A DNA stretch of 64,000 nucleotides from Geomonas limicola (GTDB lineage Bacteria > Desulfobacterota > Desulfuromonadia > Geobacterales > Geobacteraceae). A program made the position numbers and the translations under genes. The stretch's first letter is position 1; each line of letters begins with the position of its first letter. The notes beneath the pieces were generated by a model, which saw only the letters and a list, made by a program, of their open reading frames with translations, was not told where the DNA came from and made no database searches. Of the stretch, positions 43,385-52,996 are shown piece by piece. The stretch covers positions 704,224-768,223 of the forward strand of contig NZ_BLXZ01000002.1 of the NCBI RefSeq assembly GCF_014193675.1, written 5' to 3'.

Positions 43385-45997
43385 TTACGCGGCATCCAGC
43401 ACGTCGTGCACCCGGTTCAGGAGGTCGGCCGGGGCGAGCGGCTTGGAGATGAAGTTGAAGTCCTTGGTGAACATCCCCTGCGAACGGATGTAGTCCTCGG
43501 AATAGCCGCTCATGAACAGGACCCGCACCCGGGGATCCAGCATCCTGATCTCCCGGTACAGGTCGAGCCCCCCCTTCCCGGGCATGATCACGTCCACTAA
43601 CAGCAGGCTCACCTCGCCGCTGTGCCGGGAGAAGCGCCTCAGCGCCTCCTCGGAATCCCCCGCCTCGAGCACCTGGTACTGCTCGCTGCGCAACACCTCG
43701 CCTATGATGGCCCGCACCTCGGGATTGTCCTCCACCAACAGCACCGTCTTGCCGCCGCCGCTCTTCCGGGGGGCCGCCTGCACCAGGCGCGGCACCACCG
43801 GCTGGGTCAGCGGCAGGTAGATCCGGAAGTTGCTCCCTTTCCCCGGCGCGCTCTCCACCTCGATGAACCCCTTGTGCTGCTCGACGATGCCGTGCACGAT
43901 GGAAAGCCCGAGCCCCGGCCGCCCCCCCAGCCCGTGGGTGGTGAAAAACGGCTCGAAGATCCGCTCCCGGGTGGCCTGGTCGAGCCCGATGCCGTTGTCG
44001 GCGACGCTCAAGAGGGCAAAGCGGCCCCGCCGGCCGAAGCCGTGCAGCCGGACGAACTCGGCGTCCACCTGGACCTCCTCGGTCCTGATGCTGAGGGTTC
44101 CCCCGCCGGGCATGGCGTCCCGGGCGTTCACCGCAAGGTTCATGAGCACCTGTTCCAGGTGTGCGGTGTCGGCGAAGAGCCTGAGCGGCTCGGGATTGAG
44201 GGTGGTGCTGACCGTGATTCCTTCGCCGAGCACCCGGCTTAGCAGCCGGTCCACCCGCTGCACGATGTCGTTGAGGTTCAGGTGGTTTGGGTGCATCGCC
44301 TGGTTCTTGCTGTAGGCGAGCAGCCCTCGGGTCAACACGGCCGCCTTCTCCGCAGAGGCCACCACCTGCGCCGAGAACTTGGCGTTCAGGTCCCCCGAGC
44401 CGCTGTTCATCTGGATCAGGTTCGCGTAGCCGATGATGGCGGTGAGGATGTTGTTGAAGTCGTGCGCCACGCCCCCGGTCAGGGTACCGAGCGACTCCAT
44501 CTTCTGGGCGTGCCGCAGTGCCTCCTCCAGCGCCTGCCGCTCGGTGACGTCCTCCTTCAGGGCGATGAAGTGGCTGATCACCCCCCGGTCGTCGTGAACC
44601 GGTGCCACCATGGCCTGCTCGCGGTAGAGCTCCCCGTTTTTCTTCTTGTTCTGGAATTCCCCGCGCCACTCCCGCCCCGCGCTCACCGCTTCCCAGAGCT
44701 CCTGGTAGAGCTCGTCCGGCGTGTTGCCGGACTTGAGCAGCCGCGGGTTCTGCCCCACCGCTTCGGCACTGGAATAGCCGGTCACCTCGACGAACTTGTG
44801 GTTCACGTACTCGATGGTCCCCGCCGTGTCGGTGATGATCACCATGCTGGGGCTCTGTTCCACGGCAAGTGACAGGGTGCGCAGTTGGTCCTCCGACTGC
44901 TTGCGCGCCGTGATGTCCTCCACGGTCTGGATCGCCGCGATCACCTCGCCGCTGCTGTTTTTCACCGGTGCCGAGCTGAAGAGGAGGTAGCCGTCCAGCC
45001 CGTAGCAGTTGCGCCCCCACCCTTCGCCGTGCATCCCGCCGGGGATCAACGTGGAGCGGAACCAGAGCGGGTTGTAGCGGTTGTCCGCTTCGCGGTAGTC
45101 GGCATCCAGCACCAGGTCCGCCTGGGTAGGGTTCTCCTCGAGGTAGAACCCGGCCCACTGGCGCCGGGTACCGATCACCTGGTCGGCGGCAAGCCCGGTC
45201 AGCTCTTCGCAGGCGCGGTTCCAGATGATCACCTCGTGCTGCTGGTTCAGCACGAAGGCCGGAACCGCGAGGTTCTGCACCAGGTTCTCGGAGAACTCCT
45301 TCTGCTCGGCCAACAGGGTTTCCATCTGCTTGCGGTCCGTTATGTCCAGCAGGGTCCCGACCACCCCGGCCAGCACACCCTCGGAGCTCAGGAAGGAGGC
45401 CTTGTAGAAGATCACGTCGCGGCTCGCCCCGTCGGCGTGCACGATCTGGTTCTCGTACTGCTGCACGCCGCCGTTGAGCTGCAGTTCGCGGTCGGCGCGG
45501 TAGTAGATCTGGGCTATCTCGGGGGGGAATATCTCGAACACCGATTTGCCGATCAGTGCCGCGCGATCGCGCCCCAGGTAGTTTTCATAGGCGCGGTTCA
45601 CGCCGAGGTAGTGGCCGGCCAAGTCGCGGTAGAAGATGGGGACCGGAAGGGAATCGAGGATGGCGTTCAACTGGTGCTGGTCGACCCGCACCCTGGCGAG
45701 CTCGGCCTGCTGTGCGCGGACCGCAGCGACCAGGCGTCCCAGCTCGTCGGAGGGAAGGGGAGTCTCTACAGCGGCGCCGGGGGGAAGATCGGCCAGCAGG
45801 GGGGTAAGCGGAGCGGTGAGCCAGCGACTCGTGAGGTAGCCGCATACCAGGGTCGCCCCCCACCCCAGGGCAAGCAGCGCCGGGAAAAGGAGCGAGCCGC
45901 GGTAGCACATGGAGAGGCAGCCGGCTCCCGCGAGCAGGAGTGCGCTCAGGACCGCCCACAGGAGGGTAAGTCTTCCAGCCAAGGTCCGCATCAGCAT
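43385..45997 (-). CDS. Hybrid histidine kinase with three PAS domains and receiver
   Basis: An 870-residue membrane sensor. Two N-terminal hydrophobic segments (about residues 5-25 and 34-55) anchor it with almost no periplasmic loop. PAS domains follow at about 105-230 (VPIFYRDLAGHYLGVNRAYENYLG), 240-365 (VPAFVLNQQHEVIIWNRACEEL) and 375-490 (IIEYVNHKFVEVTGYSSAEAVGQNPR-like). The kinase has GGVAHDFNNILTA with the acceptor His near 511, then an ATPase domain with NARDAMP and GGRPGLGLSIVHG. A C-terminal receiver has LLLVDVIMPGKGG. The start is the ATG at 45997 behind GGAGGT; upstream in-frame sequence is not hydrophobic or PAS-like. The HD-GYP regulator gene lies 67 bases upstream on the same strand and is a likely partner. 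Confidence 0.87.
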   Translation of the reverse strand: MLMRTLAGRLTLLWAVLSALLLAGAGCLSMCYRGSLLFPALLALGWGATLVCGYLTSRWLTAPLTPLLADLPPGAAVETPLPSDELGRLVAAVRAQQAELARVRVDQHQLNAILDSLPVPIFYRDLAGHYLGVNRAYENYLGRDRAALIGKSVFEIFPPEIAQIYYRADRELQLNGGVQQYENQIVHADGASRDVIFYKASFLSSEGVLAGVVGTLLDITDRKQMETLLAEQKEFSENLVQNLAVPAFVLNQQHEVIIWNRACEELTGLAADQVIGTRRQWAGFYLEENPTQADLVLDADYREADNRYNPLWFRSTLIPGGMHGEGWGRNCYGLDGYLLFSSAPVKNSSGEVIAAIQTVEDITARKQSEDQLRTLSLAVEQSPSMVIITDTAGTIEYVNHKFVEVTGYSSAEAVGQNPRLLKSGNTPDELYQELWEAVSAGREWRGEFQNKKKNGELYREQAMVAPVHDDRGVISHFIALKEDVTERQALEEALRHAQKMESLGTLTGGVAHDFNNILTAIIGYANLIQMNSGSGDLNAKFSAQVVASAEKAAVLTRGLLAYSKNQAMHPNHLNLNDIVQRVDRLLSRVLGEGITVSTTLNPEPLRLFADTAHLEQVLMNLAVNARDAMPGGGTLSIRTEEVQVDAEFVRLHGFGRRGRFALLSVADNGIGLDQATRERIFEPFFTTHGLGGRPGLGLSIVHGIVEQHKGFIEVESAPGKGSNFRIYLPLTQPVVPRLVQAAPRKSGGGKTVLLVEDNPEVRAIIGEVLRSEQYQVLEAGDSEEALRRFSRHSGEVSLLLVDVIMPGKGGLDLYREIRMLDPRVRVLFMSGYSEDYIRSQGMFTKDFNFISKPLAPADLLNRVHDVLDAA

Positions 45998-46064
45998 GGC
46001 CACCTCCGGGTTCCGAAGCGGCGCGCGAGCGAGGGGTTCCGGGGAAGGGTCACGGCGGCTCCCT

Positions 46065-47150
46065 TCAGCTTGCGAGCTCTTCCTGCTGCGAGGCAAAGAT
46101 CTCTTCGAAATCCGACGCGGCCTTCAGGAAGCTCTCGAGGATACAGGGGTCGAAATGTTCCGGCAGCGTACGACCGTCCCCCTTGGTGATGATCTCCACG
46201 GTGCGCTCGTGGGTAAACGCCGGCTTGTAGACCCGGACGCTGCGCAGCGCGTCGTACTGGTCGGCCAGCATGACGATGCGCCCCTCGAGCGGGGTCTCGA
46301 CCCTCTTGGTGCCGTGCGGATATCCGCTGCCGTCCCAGCGTTCGTGGTGGGTCAGGGCGATGGATGCGGCGAGCTGCAGCACCTTGTGGCTCGACCCGGA
46401 CAGGATGCGCCCGCCGATCAGGGTGTGGCTTTTCATGATGTCGAACTCGCCTGGGGTGAGCGGGCCCGCCTTGAGCAGGATGGCGTCCGCGATGCCGATC
46501 TTGCCGACGTCGTGCATGGCGGCGGCGAGGCCGATGGTCTCCACGAAGTCCGGCGGCATGTGCATGATCTCGGAGATGCGCCGGGCGTAGAGCCCGATGC
46601 GGGAGATGTGCTTGCCGGTGTCCTCGTCGCGCAACTCGGCGGCGGCGGTGAGCCTCTCGATGGTCTCGCGGCTCATGGCGCGCATCTGCTCCAGCGCGGC
46701 ACCGAGTTCGCGGGTGCGCAACTCGACGGTGCGTTCCAGCTCATTCTTGTAGTTTTTCTCGATGAGGACCAGCCGCTTGTAGTTGATCCCCTTCTCGACG
46801 GCGTGGATCAGGTAGGGGGGCTTGAACGGCTTGATGATGAAGTCGAAGGCACCCTTCTTGATCGCCGACACCGCCATCTCCAGCTCGGCGTAGGCGGTCA
46901 TCAGGATCACCGGGATGTCCCGGTCGCATTCGTGGATCTTCTCGAGGAGTTCGATGCCGGTAATACGCGGCATGTTGACGTCGGTAAGGACGACGTCAGG
47001 GGGGGAGTTCCGCAGTTCGGCCAGGGCGTCGAACCCGTTCGAGAAGGGGCGCACCTCGAAGCCGCTCACCGTGAGCAGCATCGCCACGCTCTCCAGGACG
47101 TACGGATCGTCATCGACGACGATGACCAGCCCTGATGCAGTTGTTTCCAT
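46065..47150 (-). CDS. Response regulator with HD-GYP cyclic di-GMP phosphodiesterase domain
   Basis: A 361-residue protein. The receiver (residues about 8-125) has VDDD, the acceptor Asp in VVLTDVNMP (about 60) and the Lys in FIIKPF. A coiled-coil linker (about 130-160) leads to an HD-GYP domain with [11 protein letters not shown] and [11 protein letters not shown] intact, so phosphodiesterase activity is expected, hydrolysing cyclic di-GMP. The ATG at 47150 follows GGGAGAG. It precedes the triple-PAS kinase gene in the same direction, which fits a kinase-controlled cyclic di-GMP output. Confidence 0.9.
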   Translation of the reverse strand: METTASGLVIVVDDDPYVLESVAMLLTVSGFEVRPFSNGFDALAELRNSPPDVVLTDVNMPRITGIELLEKIHECDRDIPVILMTAYAELEMAVSAIKKGAFDFIIKPFKPPYLIHAVEKGINYKRLVLIEKNYKNELERTVELRTRELGAALEQMRAMSRETIERLTAAAELRDEDTGKHISRIGLYARRISEIMHMPPDFVETIGLAAAMHDVGKIGIADAILLKAGPLTPGEFDIMKSHTLIGGRILSGSSHKVLQLAASIALTHHERWDGSGYPHGTKRVETPLEGRIVMLADQYDALRSVRVYKPAFTHERTVEIITKGDGRTLPEHFDPCILESFLKAASDFEEIFASQQEELAS

Positions 47151-47240
47151 AGGGTACTCTCCCAGCAAGCCCGGTTGTTGTCTCAGTCACTGTTTCGGCA
47201 GGACCGATCGGAAACTTGAGGGAGAGTTTGTTAGGTAGAT

Positions 47241-48215
47241 CTAAGGGTTAGCCCCTGTCGGAGGGGGGGTAGCCGGCGTAGGAGCACCCCCGGCGGCGGG
47301 TGTTTCGGAACCCTTAGGGGATTCGGAGGGTGAGGTTGTCGGAGCAGCATTCTCCGCCGGGGCCGGAGCCTCGGCAGGAGCCTCGCCGGGAGCCGTGCCC
47401 GGGGCAATGCGTGCGCTGCTCAGGTTGTTGAGTACCGCGGCCTGCTGGATGCTCTGGTCCACCTTCTTCTGCAGGCGCCCGACGTTGGGCATCTCGGCCA
47501 GGGCCGCCTGGTACTCGCCCTGGCTCAGCACCCCTTTGTTGGCCAAGAGCCGCAGGATCATGTTGGAGCGCTGCAGCACCCGGTCCAGGTTCTTGTACGG
47601 GTTGTAGGCGACGCGCGGGCCGGGGAGCATGGCAGCCAGAAAGGCGCACTCGCGCGGGGTGAGCGCGGAGGGGTGCTTGCCGAAGTAGTAGCGGGAGCCG
47701 TGGCCGATGCCGTAGACCATGGGGCCCAGTTCGATGACGTTCAGGTAGAGCTCGATGATGCGCCCCTTGGAGAGTTCCTGCTCCATGCGCTTGGCGAGGT
47801 AGACCTCCTTCACCTTGCGGGTGAGCGTCTTCTCGCGGGAGAGGTAGAGGTTCTTGGCCACCTGCTGCGTGATGGTGGAGGCGCCACGGGCCAGGCTCTT
47901 CTTCTCCAGGTCGTACTTGATGGCGTTCTTGATCGCCTTGACGTCGATCCCCTCGTGCTTGTAGAAGCTCGCGTCCTCGGCGAGGATCACCGCCCACTTC
48001 ATCTCCGAGGGGATGCTGGCCGACGGGGTCCAGTTGCGGTTGGCCGGTCCCACCACGAAGGGGTGGTAGTCCCCCTGCCAGTCCTTGACCTGGATGGTGA
48101 CGTTGGTCTTGCGGTTTTTCAGCTCGGCCACCGGGGGGAGCAGGTAGAGCGACACGGCGACGTAGGCCAGGTAGACGACGAGCGCCAGGGCGCCCCAGAG
48201 GAGGTACTTTTTCAC
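47241..48215 (-). CDS. mtgA: Monofunctional peptidoglycan transglycosylase
   Basis: A 324-residue GT51 enzyme that polymerises lipid II into glycan strands. One N-terminal membrane helix (about residues 4-26) precedes the catalytic domain, with ILAEDASFYKHEGID (catalytic Glu, EDxxFxxHxG), GASTITQQVAKNLYLS and KGRIIELYLNVIELG. A Pro/Ala/Thr-rich C-terminal tail of about 55 residues (APGEAPAEAPAPAENAAPTTSPSE and onward) is unusual for MtgA and looks like a disordered periplasmic extension. The GTG at 48215 behind AAAGGG was chosen because the membrane helix starts right after it. Confidence 0.9.
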   Translation of the reverse strand: MKKYLLWGALALVVYLAYVAVSLYLLPPVAELKNRKTNVTIQVKDWQGDYHPFVVGPANRNWTPSASIPSEMKWAVILAEDASFYKHEGIDVKAIKNAIKYDLEKKSLARGASTITQQVAKNLYLSREKTLTRKVKEVYLAKRMEQELSKGRIIELYLNVIELGPMVYGIGHGSRYYFGKHPSALTPRECAFLAAMLPGPRVAYNPYKNLDRVLQRSNMILRLLANKGVLSQGEYQAALAEMPNVGRLQKKVDQSIQQAAVLNNLSSARIAPGTAPGEAPAEAPAPAENAAPTTSPSESPKGSETPAAGGAPTPATPPPTGANP

Positions 48216-48350
48216 GTGGTTACCCTTTCGTGTGAGTTGGCGCACGCTTTGGGCGCGCAGCCGGTGGTGCATGCTATCGGATCGCTTTCCGACCCGATTC
48301 GACTAATCCGACCGTTGAGATGCCTGGCCTTTAACCCCGACTAAGTGCCG

Positions 48351-49361
48351 CTACCCTTTGCCGGTCCCGGTCCCCATGGCCGCCATCTGGGCCGCCATGA
48401 CCAGGGCGGCCTTCATGCTCTGCGCCGACGCCTTGCCGGTGCCGGCCAGGTCGTAGGCGGTGCCGTGATCCACCGAGGTGCGGATGATGGGCAGCCCCAG
48501 GGTCACGTTGACCCCGTCGTCGAAATGCAGCAACTTCAGGGGGATGAGTCCCTGGTCGTGGTACATGCAGACCACCGCGTCGTAGCCGCCCGAGACGGCG
48601 AAGTGGAACAGGGTGTCGGCGGACAAGGGGCCCACCGCGTCGATCCCCTCGGCACGGGCCTCGGCGATGGCCGGGGCGATCACCGTGCGCTCCTCGTCTC
48701 CGAAGAGACCCCCCTCGCCGCAGTGCGGGTTGAGGGCGAGCACGGCCAGCCGCGGGGTTGGGCAGAAGTAGCGCGCCAGGGCGCGGTCGGTGATGCGGAT
48801 GGTCTCGAGTACCCGCTCGCGCGTGACCAGCGCCGGGACCTGCGCCAGGGCCTCGTGGATGGTGACCAGGGTTACCCTCAGCCGCTCGCCGGCCAGCATC
48901 ATGACCACCTGGTCGGTGCCGGTGAGCTGCGCCAGGAGCTCGGTATGACCCGGAAAGTGGTGGCCGGCGCGGTTCAGCACCTCCTTGTTGATCGGTGCGG
49001 TGGCCATGGCCTTGGCTTCGCCGGAGAGGCAGAGCTGCGCGGCCTCGCAGATGTAGCGGTAGGCGGCGTCGCCGCCGGCGGCGCTGGGGGTGCCGAAGGC
49101 CATATCCTCAGGGGCGAGCCGGGTCAGTTCGCGCAGGTAGATGACGCCGGGCTCGCGCCTGAGCGGTCCGGTCTCCTGCACCGTTTCGAGTGAAAGCGGC
49201 AGCTTGGTGATGGCAAGGGCGCGTTCCAGGGCGCCGCGGTCCCCCAGCACCAGCGGGCGGCAGAGCCGGTTCAGTTCCGGGTCGGCGAGCGTCTGCACGA
49301 TGATTTCCGGCCCGACCCCGCTTGGGTCCCCCATGGTGACGGCGATCAGAGGTTTTTCCAT
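48351..49361 (-). CDS. pdxA: 4-hydroxythreonine-4-phosphate dehydrogenase
   Basis: A 336-residue NAD-dependent enzyme of pyridoxine 5'-phosphate synthesis. It oxidises 4-phosphohydroxy-L-threonine, and its product then condenses with deoxyxylulose phosphate. MEKPLIAVTMGDPSGVGPEIIVQ is the diagnostic start. HHFPGHTELLA, NPHCGEGGLFGDEE and MYHDQGLIPLK hold the metal-binding histidines, and VNVTLGLPIIRTSVDHGTAYDLAGTG ends the active site. The ATG at 49361 follows GGAG. In-frame sequence upstream of it encodes the dispersed palindromic repeat, not protein. Confidence 0.95.
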   Translation of the reverse strand: MEKPLIAVTMGDPSGVGPEIIVQTLADPELNRLCRPLVLGDRGALERALAITKLPLSLETVQETGPLRREPGVIYLRELTRLAPEDMAFGTPSAAGGDAAYRYICEAAQLCLSGEAKAMATAPINKEVLNRAGHHFPGHTELLAQLTGTDQVVMMLAGERLRVTLVTIHEALAQVPALVTRERVLETIRITDRALARYFCPTPRLAVLALNPHCGEGGLFGDEERTVIAPAIAEARAEGIDAVGPLSADTLFHFAVSGGYDAVVCMYHDQGLIPLKLLHFDDGVNVTLGLPIIRTSVDHGTAYDLAGTGKASAQSMKAALVMAAQMAAMGTGTGKG

Positions 49362-49401
49362 GTCAGCTCCACGAAAACTATGTTTCCCCGAAGGTTTGGG
49401 T

Positions 49402-49443
49402 CCCCTCTCCCCTTGCGGGAGAGGGTCAGGGTGAGGGGGAAGG
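49402..49443. repeat. Common G/C-rich palindromic repeat (HPDPLPQGERG type)
   Basis: A CTCTCCC...GGGAGAG palindrome around TTGC followed by TCAGGGTGAGGGG. This kind of repeat is widespread in bacterial genomes and yields the artefactual peptide HPDPLPQGERG. It lies 40 bases upstream of pdxA. Confidence 0.75.
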
Positions 49444-49518
49444 TGCCATGTTGGTACAGTTGCAGTTTCACCCGCCACCGATCCGCCCCGTCAAGGGAGG
49501 GGCCTGGGATCAACCACG

Positions 49519-49542
49519 AAAAAAGGGGCCTCGAGGCCCCTT
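49519..49542 (-). terminator. Intrinsic terminator on the minus strand
   Basis: AAGGGGCCTCGAGGCCCCTT is a perfect 20-base palindrome followed, on the minus strand, by a run of T. It lies about 230 bases past the lipoprotein gene, which it probably terminates. The rest of the 49362-49770 gap holds the palindromic repeat and A/T-rich CAATTGAC-type units. Confidence 0.8.
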
Positions 49543-49770
49543 CCAAAGAGATACACGCGTACTTGGTAGGTGACGGTCCGACTGCCGGCAGGCACTGCAC
49601 CATATCAAATCCCGCAGCTTCAAACAAGCCCGCTGCCAGCGACAGCAAAAGCGGTGGCGAAATCTCTTGCCACCCAACCACCAGCGCCCCAAGTGGCAGG
49701 AGCCGAAAAGTCCGAAAACCGCCGGCTCATTGTCAATCGTCAATCGTCAATTGTCTTGCCAATTGCTTCA

Positions 49771-50493
49771 CTACAGCGGCAAGAGCGCGCGGTGTTCCTT
49801 GCCGGTTTCCCGTTCGCGCCACTGCAGCCTGAGTTCCCGGGCGCTCTTCGCCTCGCCGGGGAAGAAGAGGAAACCGTTGGCCAGGTGCTGATCCGGGATG
49901 GTCTTCCCTTCCAGCCCCTTTTCCCGCAGGTCCTGGGAGATCCGGTACTGGCGCTCCCGCGTGCTTCCTTCCGAGGTCCCGCCAATGACGGCTCCGCCAG
50001 CCGCACCCACCGCGGCGCCCTTGCCAAGGTAGGTGGCCACGTTTTGCCCCGAGACGATCCCCAGCGCGGTGGCGAGGATCCCCCCCGCTGCGGCCCCGAT
50101 GAGCGCTCCCTTGCCGGTGCTCTTGCCAAAGAAGGAGGCGAACTGGGTGGACTGCTCCAACCGGTCGAAGGCTACCGTGTTGGGGACTACCGGCCAGTAG
50201 TTGCCGGCGGCATCCACCAGGAAGGTCTGGCTGGTGCTGATCTCAAGCTCATAGCCGCTCTTGTTGTCCAAGACGAGTTGCACCGGCAAAAGCCCGGCGC
50301 CCCTGATGTCAAAGCCGAAGGCGTGCTTGGCGTTCTTCTTGTCGGCATAGGCCTCGCCACCCACGGCGACGCCGGCTATCTCGCAGTGGTTCGCGTATCC
50401 CTCGGGCGGGCGGAACGGCTGGTACTGGCTCTTGTACGAGGTGCATCCGGAAAGCGCGATCAGGAGAACCAACAACGACGCTACCTGTTTCAT
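49771..50493 (-). CDS. Lipoprotein with glycine-zipper segment
   Basis: A 240-residue protein with signal peptide MKQVASLLVLLIALSGC, a lipobox ending in the lipidated Cys at about residue 17. The middle carries GKGALIGAAAGGILATALGIVSGQ and GKGAAVGAAGGAVIGG, glycine-zipper-like segments that may insert in or lie on a membrane. The flanking parts are mostly beta (QLVLDNKSGYELEISTSQTFLVD, and a C-terminal FLFFPGEAKSARELRLQW). Function unknown. GGAGG lies five bases before the ATG. Upstream, 50506-50650 has short direct repeats of AGGTTC type without a gene. Confidence 0.8.
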   Translation of the reverse strand: MKQVASLLVLLIALSGCTSYKSQYQPFRPPEGYANHCEIAGVAVGGEAYADKKNAKHAFGFDIRGAGLLPVQLVLDNKSGYELEISTSQTFLVDAAGNYWPVVPNTVAFDRLEQSTQFASFFGKSTGKGALIGAAAGGILATALGIVSGQNVATYLGKGAAVGAAGGAVIGGTSEGSTRERQYRISQDLREKGLEGKTIPDQHLANGFLFFPGEAKSARELRLQWRERETGKEHRALLPL

Positions 50494-50656
50494 GGCAACC
50501 TCCACAAAAGTCAGGTTCTACGTTTTGAGTTCTACGTTCCAGGTTGCAAGTCCAACTCTTCAGTTCAGGTTCCGGTCCAGGTTCCAGGGGTTCACGTAAA
50601 ACCTGGAGCGCAGAACCTAGGACCGGTTTCACGACCCGCTTTACTATACCCGCTTT

Positions 50657-52996
50657 CTAGCCCCTCTCAAGGCCGGCGAAGCGCACCAGGAGCTTCTTGT
50701 AGCCGATGGCGAACTGCACGATGACCTTCTGGCTGTCCCCTTCTCCCTCGATCTTCCTGATCACTCCGGCACCGAACTGCGGGTGGCGCACCCGCATCCC
50801 CAGGCGCACCCCCTCGCCCTCGTCCTCGGGGACCTGGCGCACCTCGTTGAACTCGGGCTCCAGCTCCTCCTCGAAGATCGAGGCGAGGTTGTGGACCGGC
50901 TGGGCGTAGCTTGGCTGGCTCGCCGCCGGTACTTCGGGACGCTGGTACTCCTCCTCGTCGGCATGGTACCCCCCCACGGGCTGGAAACCGCCGCGCTGGC
51001 CGTACGCCGAGCCGTAGCCGCTGCCGTAGCCGCCGCTCAGACCCGAGCCGTAGCCGCTCCCCTGCGCCGGGACCCCGAAGAGATCCCCGGTATCGAGCAA
51101 CTCCGCCGGGATGTCCCGGATGAAGCGCGCCGGCGGGTTCGCCTGCTCCTGCCCGAAGATGTGGCGCCTCTTCACGTTCAGGAGGAAGAGGCGCTCCTTG
51201 GCGCGGGTCATCCCGACGTAGCAGAGGCGGCGCTCCTCCTCCATCTGCACCGGGTCCTCCAGGGCACGCACGTGCGGGAAGAGTCGCTCCTCCATGCCGA
51301 TTATGAAGACCACCGGGAACTCGAGCCCCTTCGCGGAGTGCAGGGTCATCAGGGTCACCGAGGACTTCTTGGCCTCACCCTCTTCCTCGAGGTCCGAGAC
51401 CAGCGCGACCTGCTCCAGGAAAGCGGCCACACCCTTCTCCCCCTCGCCCCCTTCGAAGACCTGCATGGCGGTGACGAGCTCCTGGAGGTTGGCCAGGCGG
51501 TCCTGGGCCTCCTCGGTCTTCGCCTCCCTCAGGCGCAAGAGGTACCCCGAGTCCTGCATCACCGCCGCGGCCAGCTCGGCCAAGGGGAGCGTGTCGGCGA
51601 GCCCCCGGTAGCGGCGCAGCTCCTCCACGAAGGACTTCACCTTGCCGCGTGCCCCCGTGGCAAGGAAGGTCCCCTCCACCGACTCCAGCATGGCGCGGTA
51701 GAAGGAGAGACCCTTCTCGTGGGCGAGATCCGAGATGCGCTGCACCGTGGCGTTGCCGATGCCGCGCGGCGGGGTGTTGATGATCCGCTTCAGCGCCACG
51801 TCGTCGGAGGGGTTGTCGAGCACCTTCAGGTAGGCGAGGATGTCCTTTACCTCGAGGCGGGCGTAGAAGCGCACCCCCCCCACCATGTGGTAGGCGATCC
51901 CCGAGGAGACCAGGGCGTCCTCGATGACGCGGGACTGGGCGTTGGTGCGGTAGAAGACCGCGACCCCATTCAGCGCGCCGCCGCGCGAGAGGTAGCGCTC
52001 GGTCTCGCGGCAGACCAGCCGGGCCTCCTCCCACTCGTTGGGGAGGGTGCGGTAGACGATGCTCTCGCCGGCCGCGTTGTCGGTCCAGAGCTTCTTGGGC
52101 TTGCGCCCGCGGTTTTTCTCCACCACGCTCCAGGCCGCCTCGAGGATCTTCTTCGAGGAGCGGTAGTTCTGCTCGAGCTTCACCACCTTGACGTTGGGGA
52201 AGTCCTTCTCGAACTCGAGGATGTTGCGGATGTCGGCCCCGCGCCAGCCGTAGATGGACTGGTCGTCGTCCCCGACCACGCAGAGGTTCTGGCGCTCTCC
52301 GGCCAGGAGCCGGATCAGCTGGTACTGCACGGGGTTCGTGTCCTGGTACTCGTCCACCAGAAGGTAGCGGTAGCGCTCGCGGTACTTCTCCAAGACGTCC
52401 GGGTGCTCGGTGAAAAGCCGCACGGTGACCAGCAAGAGGTCCCCGAAATCAAGCGCGTTACAGCGCTTGAGGCGCTCCTGGTACAGGGTGTAGACCCGGG
52501 CCAGGGTGGCCTCCCAGGGGGTGCCGGTGGAGACCTCGTCGGGGGTGAGCCCGGCGTTTTTGAACTCGTCGATGGCGCTGGAGAGGCTCTTCACCGGGTA
52601 GCGCTTCTCGTCCAGGTTGAGCGTGGCGGCGCACTCCTTCAAGAGCCGTTCGCAGTCCTTGTCGTCGTAGATGGCGAACTTGCGGTCGTACCCCAGGTGG
52701 TGGATATCCTGACGCAAAAAGCGCGCGCACGAGGAGTGGAAGGTCGAGATGAAGGGGAGCTCGCCGCTTCCCAGGACCTGCTCCACACGCTCGCGCATCT
52801 CGCCGGCCGCCTTGTTGGTGAAGGTGACCGCCAGGATCTGCCAGGCCGGGATGCCCCGCTCGCGGATCAGGTAGGCGATACGGTGAACGATGACGCGGGT
52901 CTTGCCGGAACCGGCACCGGCCAGGACCAGCAGGGGGCCGTCGCTGTGCAGCACCGCTTCTTTTTGGGGTGGATTGAGGTTGTGGAGCAGATTCAT
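50657..52996 (-). CDS. pcrA: PcrA/UvrD-type superfamily 1 DNA helicase
   Basis: A 779-residue 3'-5' helicase. Motif I is AGAGSGKT (about residues 26-33) and motif Ia FTNKAAGEM. Motif II is LLVDEYQDTN, III VVGDDDQSIYGWRGA, IV QNYRSS, V TLHSAKGLEFPVVF and VI YVGMTRAKERLFL. The C-terminus has a Gly/Ser/Tyr-rich linker (about 670-700) and then the Tudor-like RLGMRVRHPQFGAGVIRKIEG domain by which PcrA contacts RNA polymerase. This identifies PcrA/UvrD rather than Rep. It acts in repair and in removal of stalled complexes. The ATG at 52996 follows AAGGATCCC. Confidence 0.93.
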   Translation of the reverse strand: MNLLHNLNPPQKEAVLHSDGPLLVLAGAGSGKTRVIVHRIAYLIRERGIPAWQILAVTFTNKAAGEMRERVEQVLGSGELPFISTFHSSCARFLRQDIHHLGYDRKFAIYDDKDCERLLKECAATLNLDEKRYPVKSLSSAIDEFKNAGLTPDEVSTGTPWEATLARVYTLYQERLKRCNALDFGDLLLVTVRLFTEHPDVLEKYRERYRYLLVDEYQDTNPVQYQLIRLLAGERQNLCVVGDDDQSIYGWRGADIRNILEFEKDFPNVKVVKLEQNYRSSKKILEAAWSVVEKNRGRKPKKLWTDNAAGESIVYRTLPNEWEEARLVCRETERYLSRGGALNGVAVFYRTNAQSRVIEDALVSSGIAYHMVGGVRFYARLEVKDILAYLKVLDNPSDDVALKRIINTPPRGIGNATVQRISDLAHEKGLSFYRAMLESVEGTFLATGARGKVKSFVEELRRYRGLADTLPLAELAAAVMQDSGYLLRLREAKTEEAQDRLANLQELVTAMQVFEGGEGEKGVAAFLEQVALVSDLEEEGEAKKSSVTLMTLHSAKGLEFPVVFIIGMEERLFPHVRALEDPVQMEEERRLCYVGMTRAKERLFLLNVKRRHIFGQEQANPPARFIRDIPAELLDTGDLFGVPAQGSGYGSGLSGGYGSGYGSAYGQRGGFQPVGGYHADEEEYQRPEVPAASQPSYAQPVHNLASIFEEELEPEFNEVRQVPEDEGEGVRLGMRVRHPQFGAGVIRKIEGEGDSQKVIVQFAIGYKKLLVRFAGLERG

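Noticed and set aside
43284..45158. 624-codon minus-strand frame in another register over the triple-PAS kinase
   Set aside because: Frame-shifted shadow of the kinase gene with Gly/Arg/Ala-biased composition.
49362..49478. N-terminal extension of pdxA
   Set aside because: It encodes HPDPLPQGERG from a palindromic repeat; the ATG at 49361 fits the family start.
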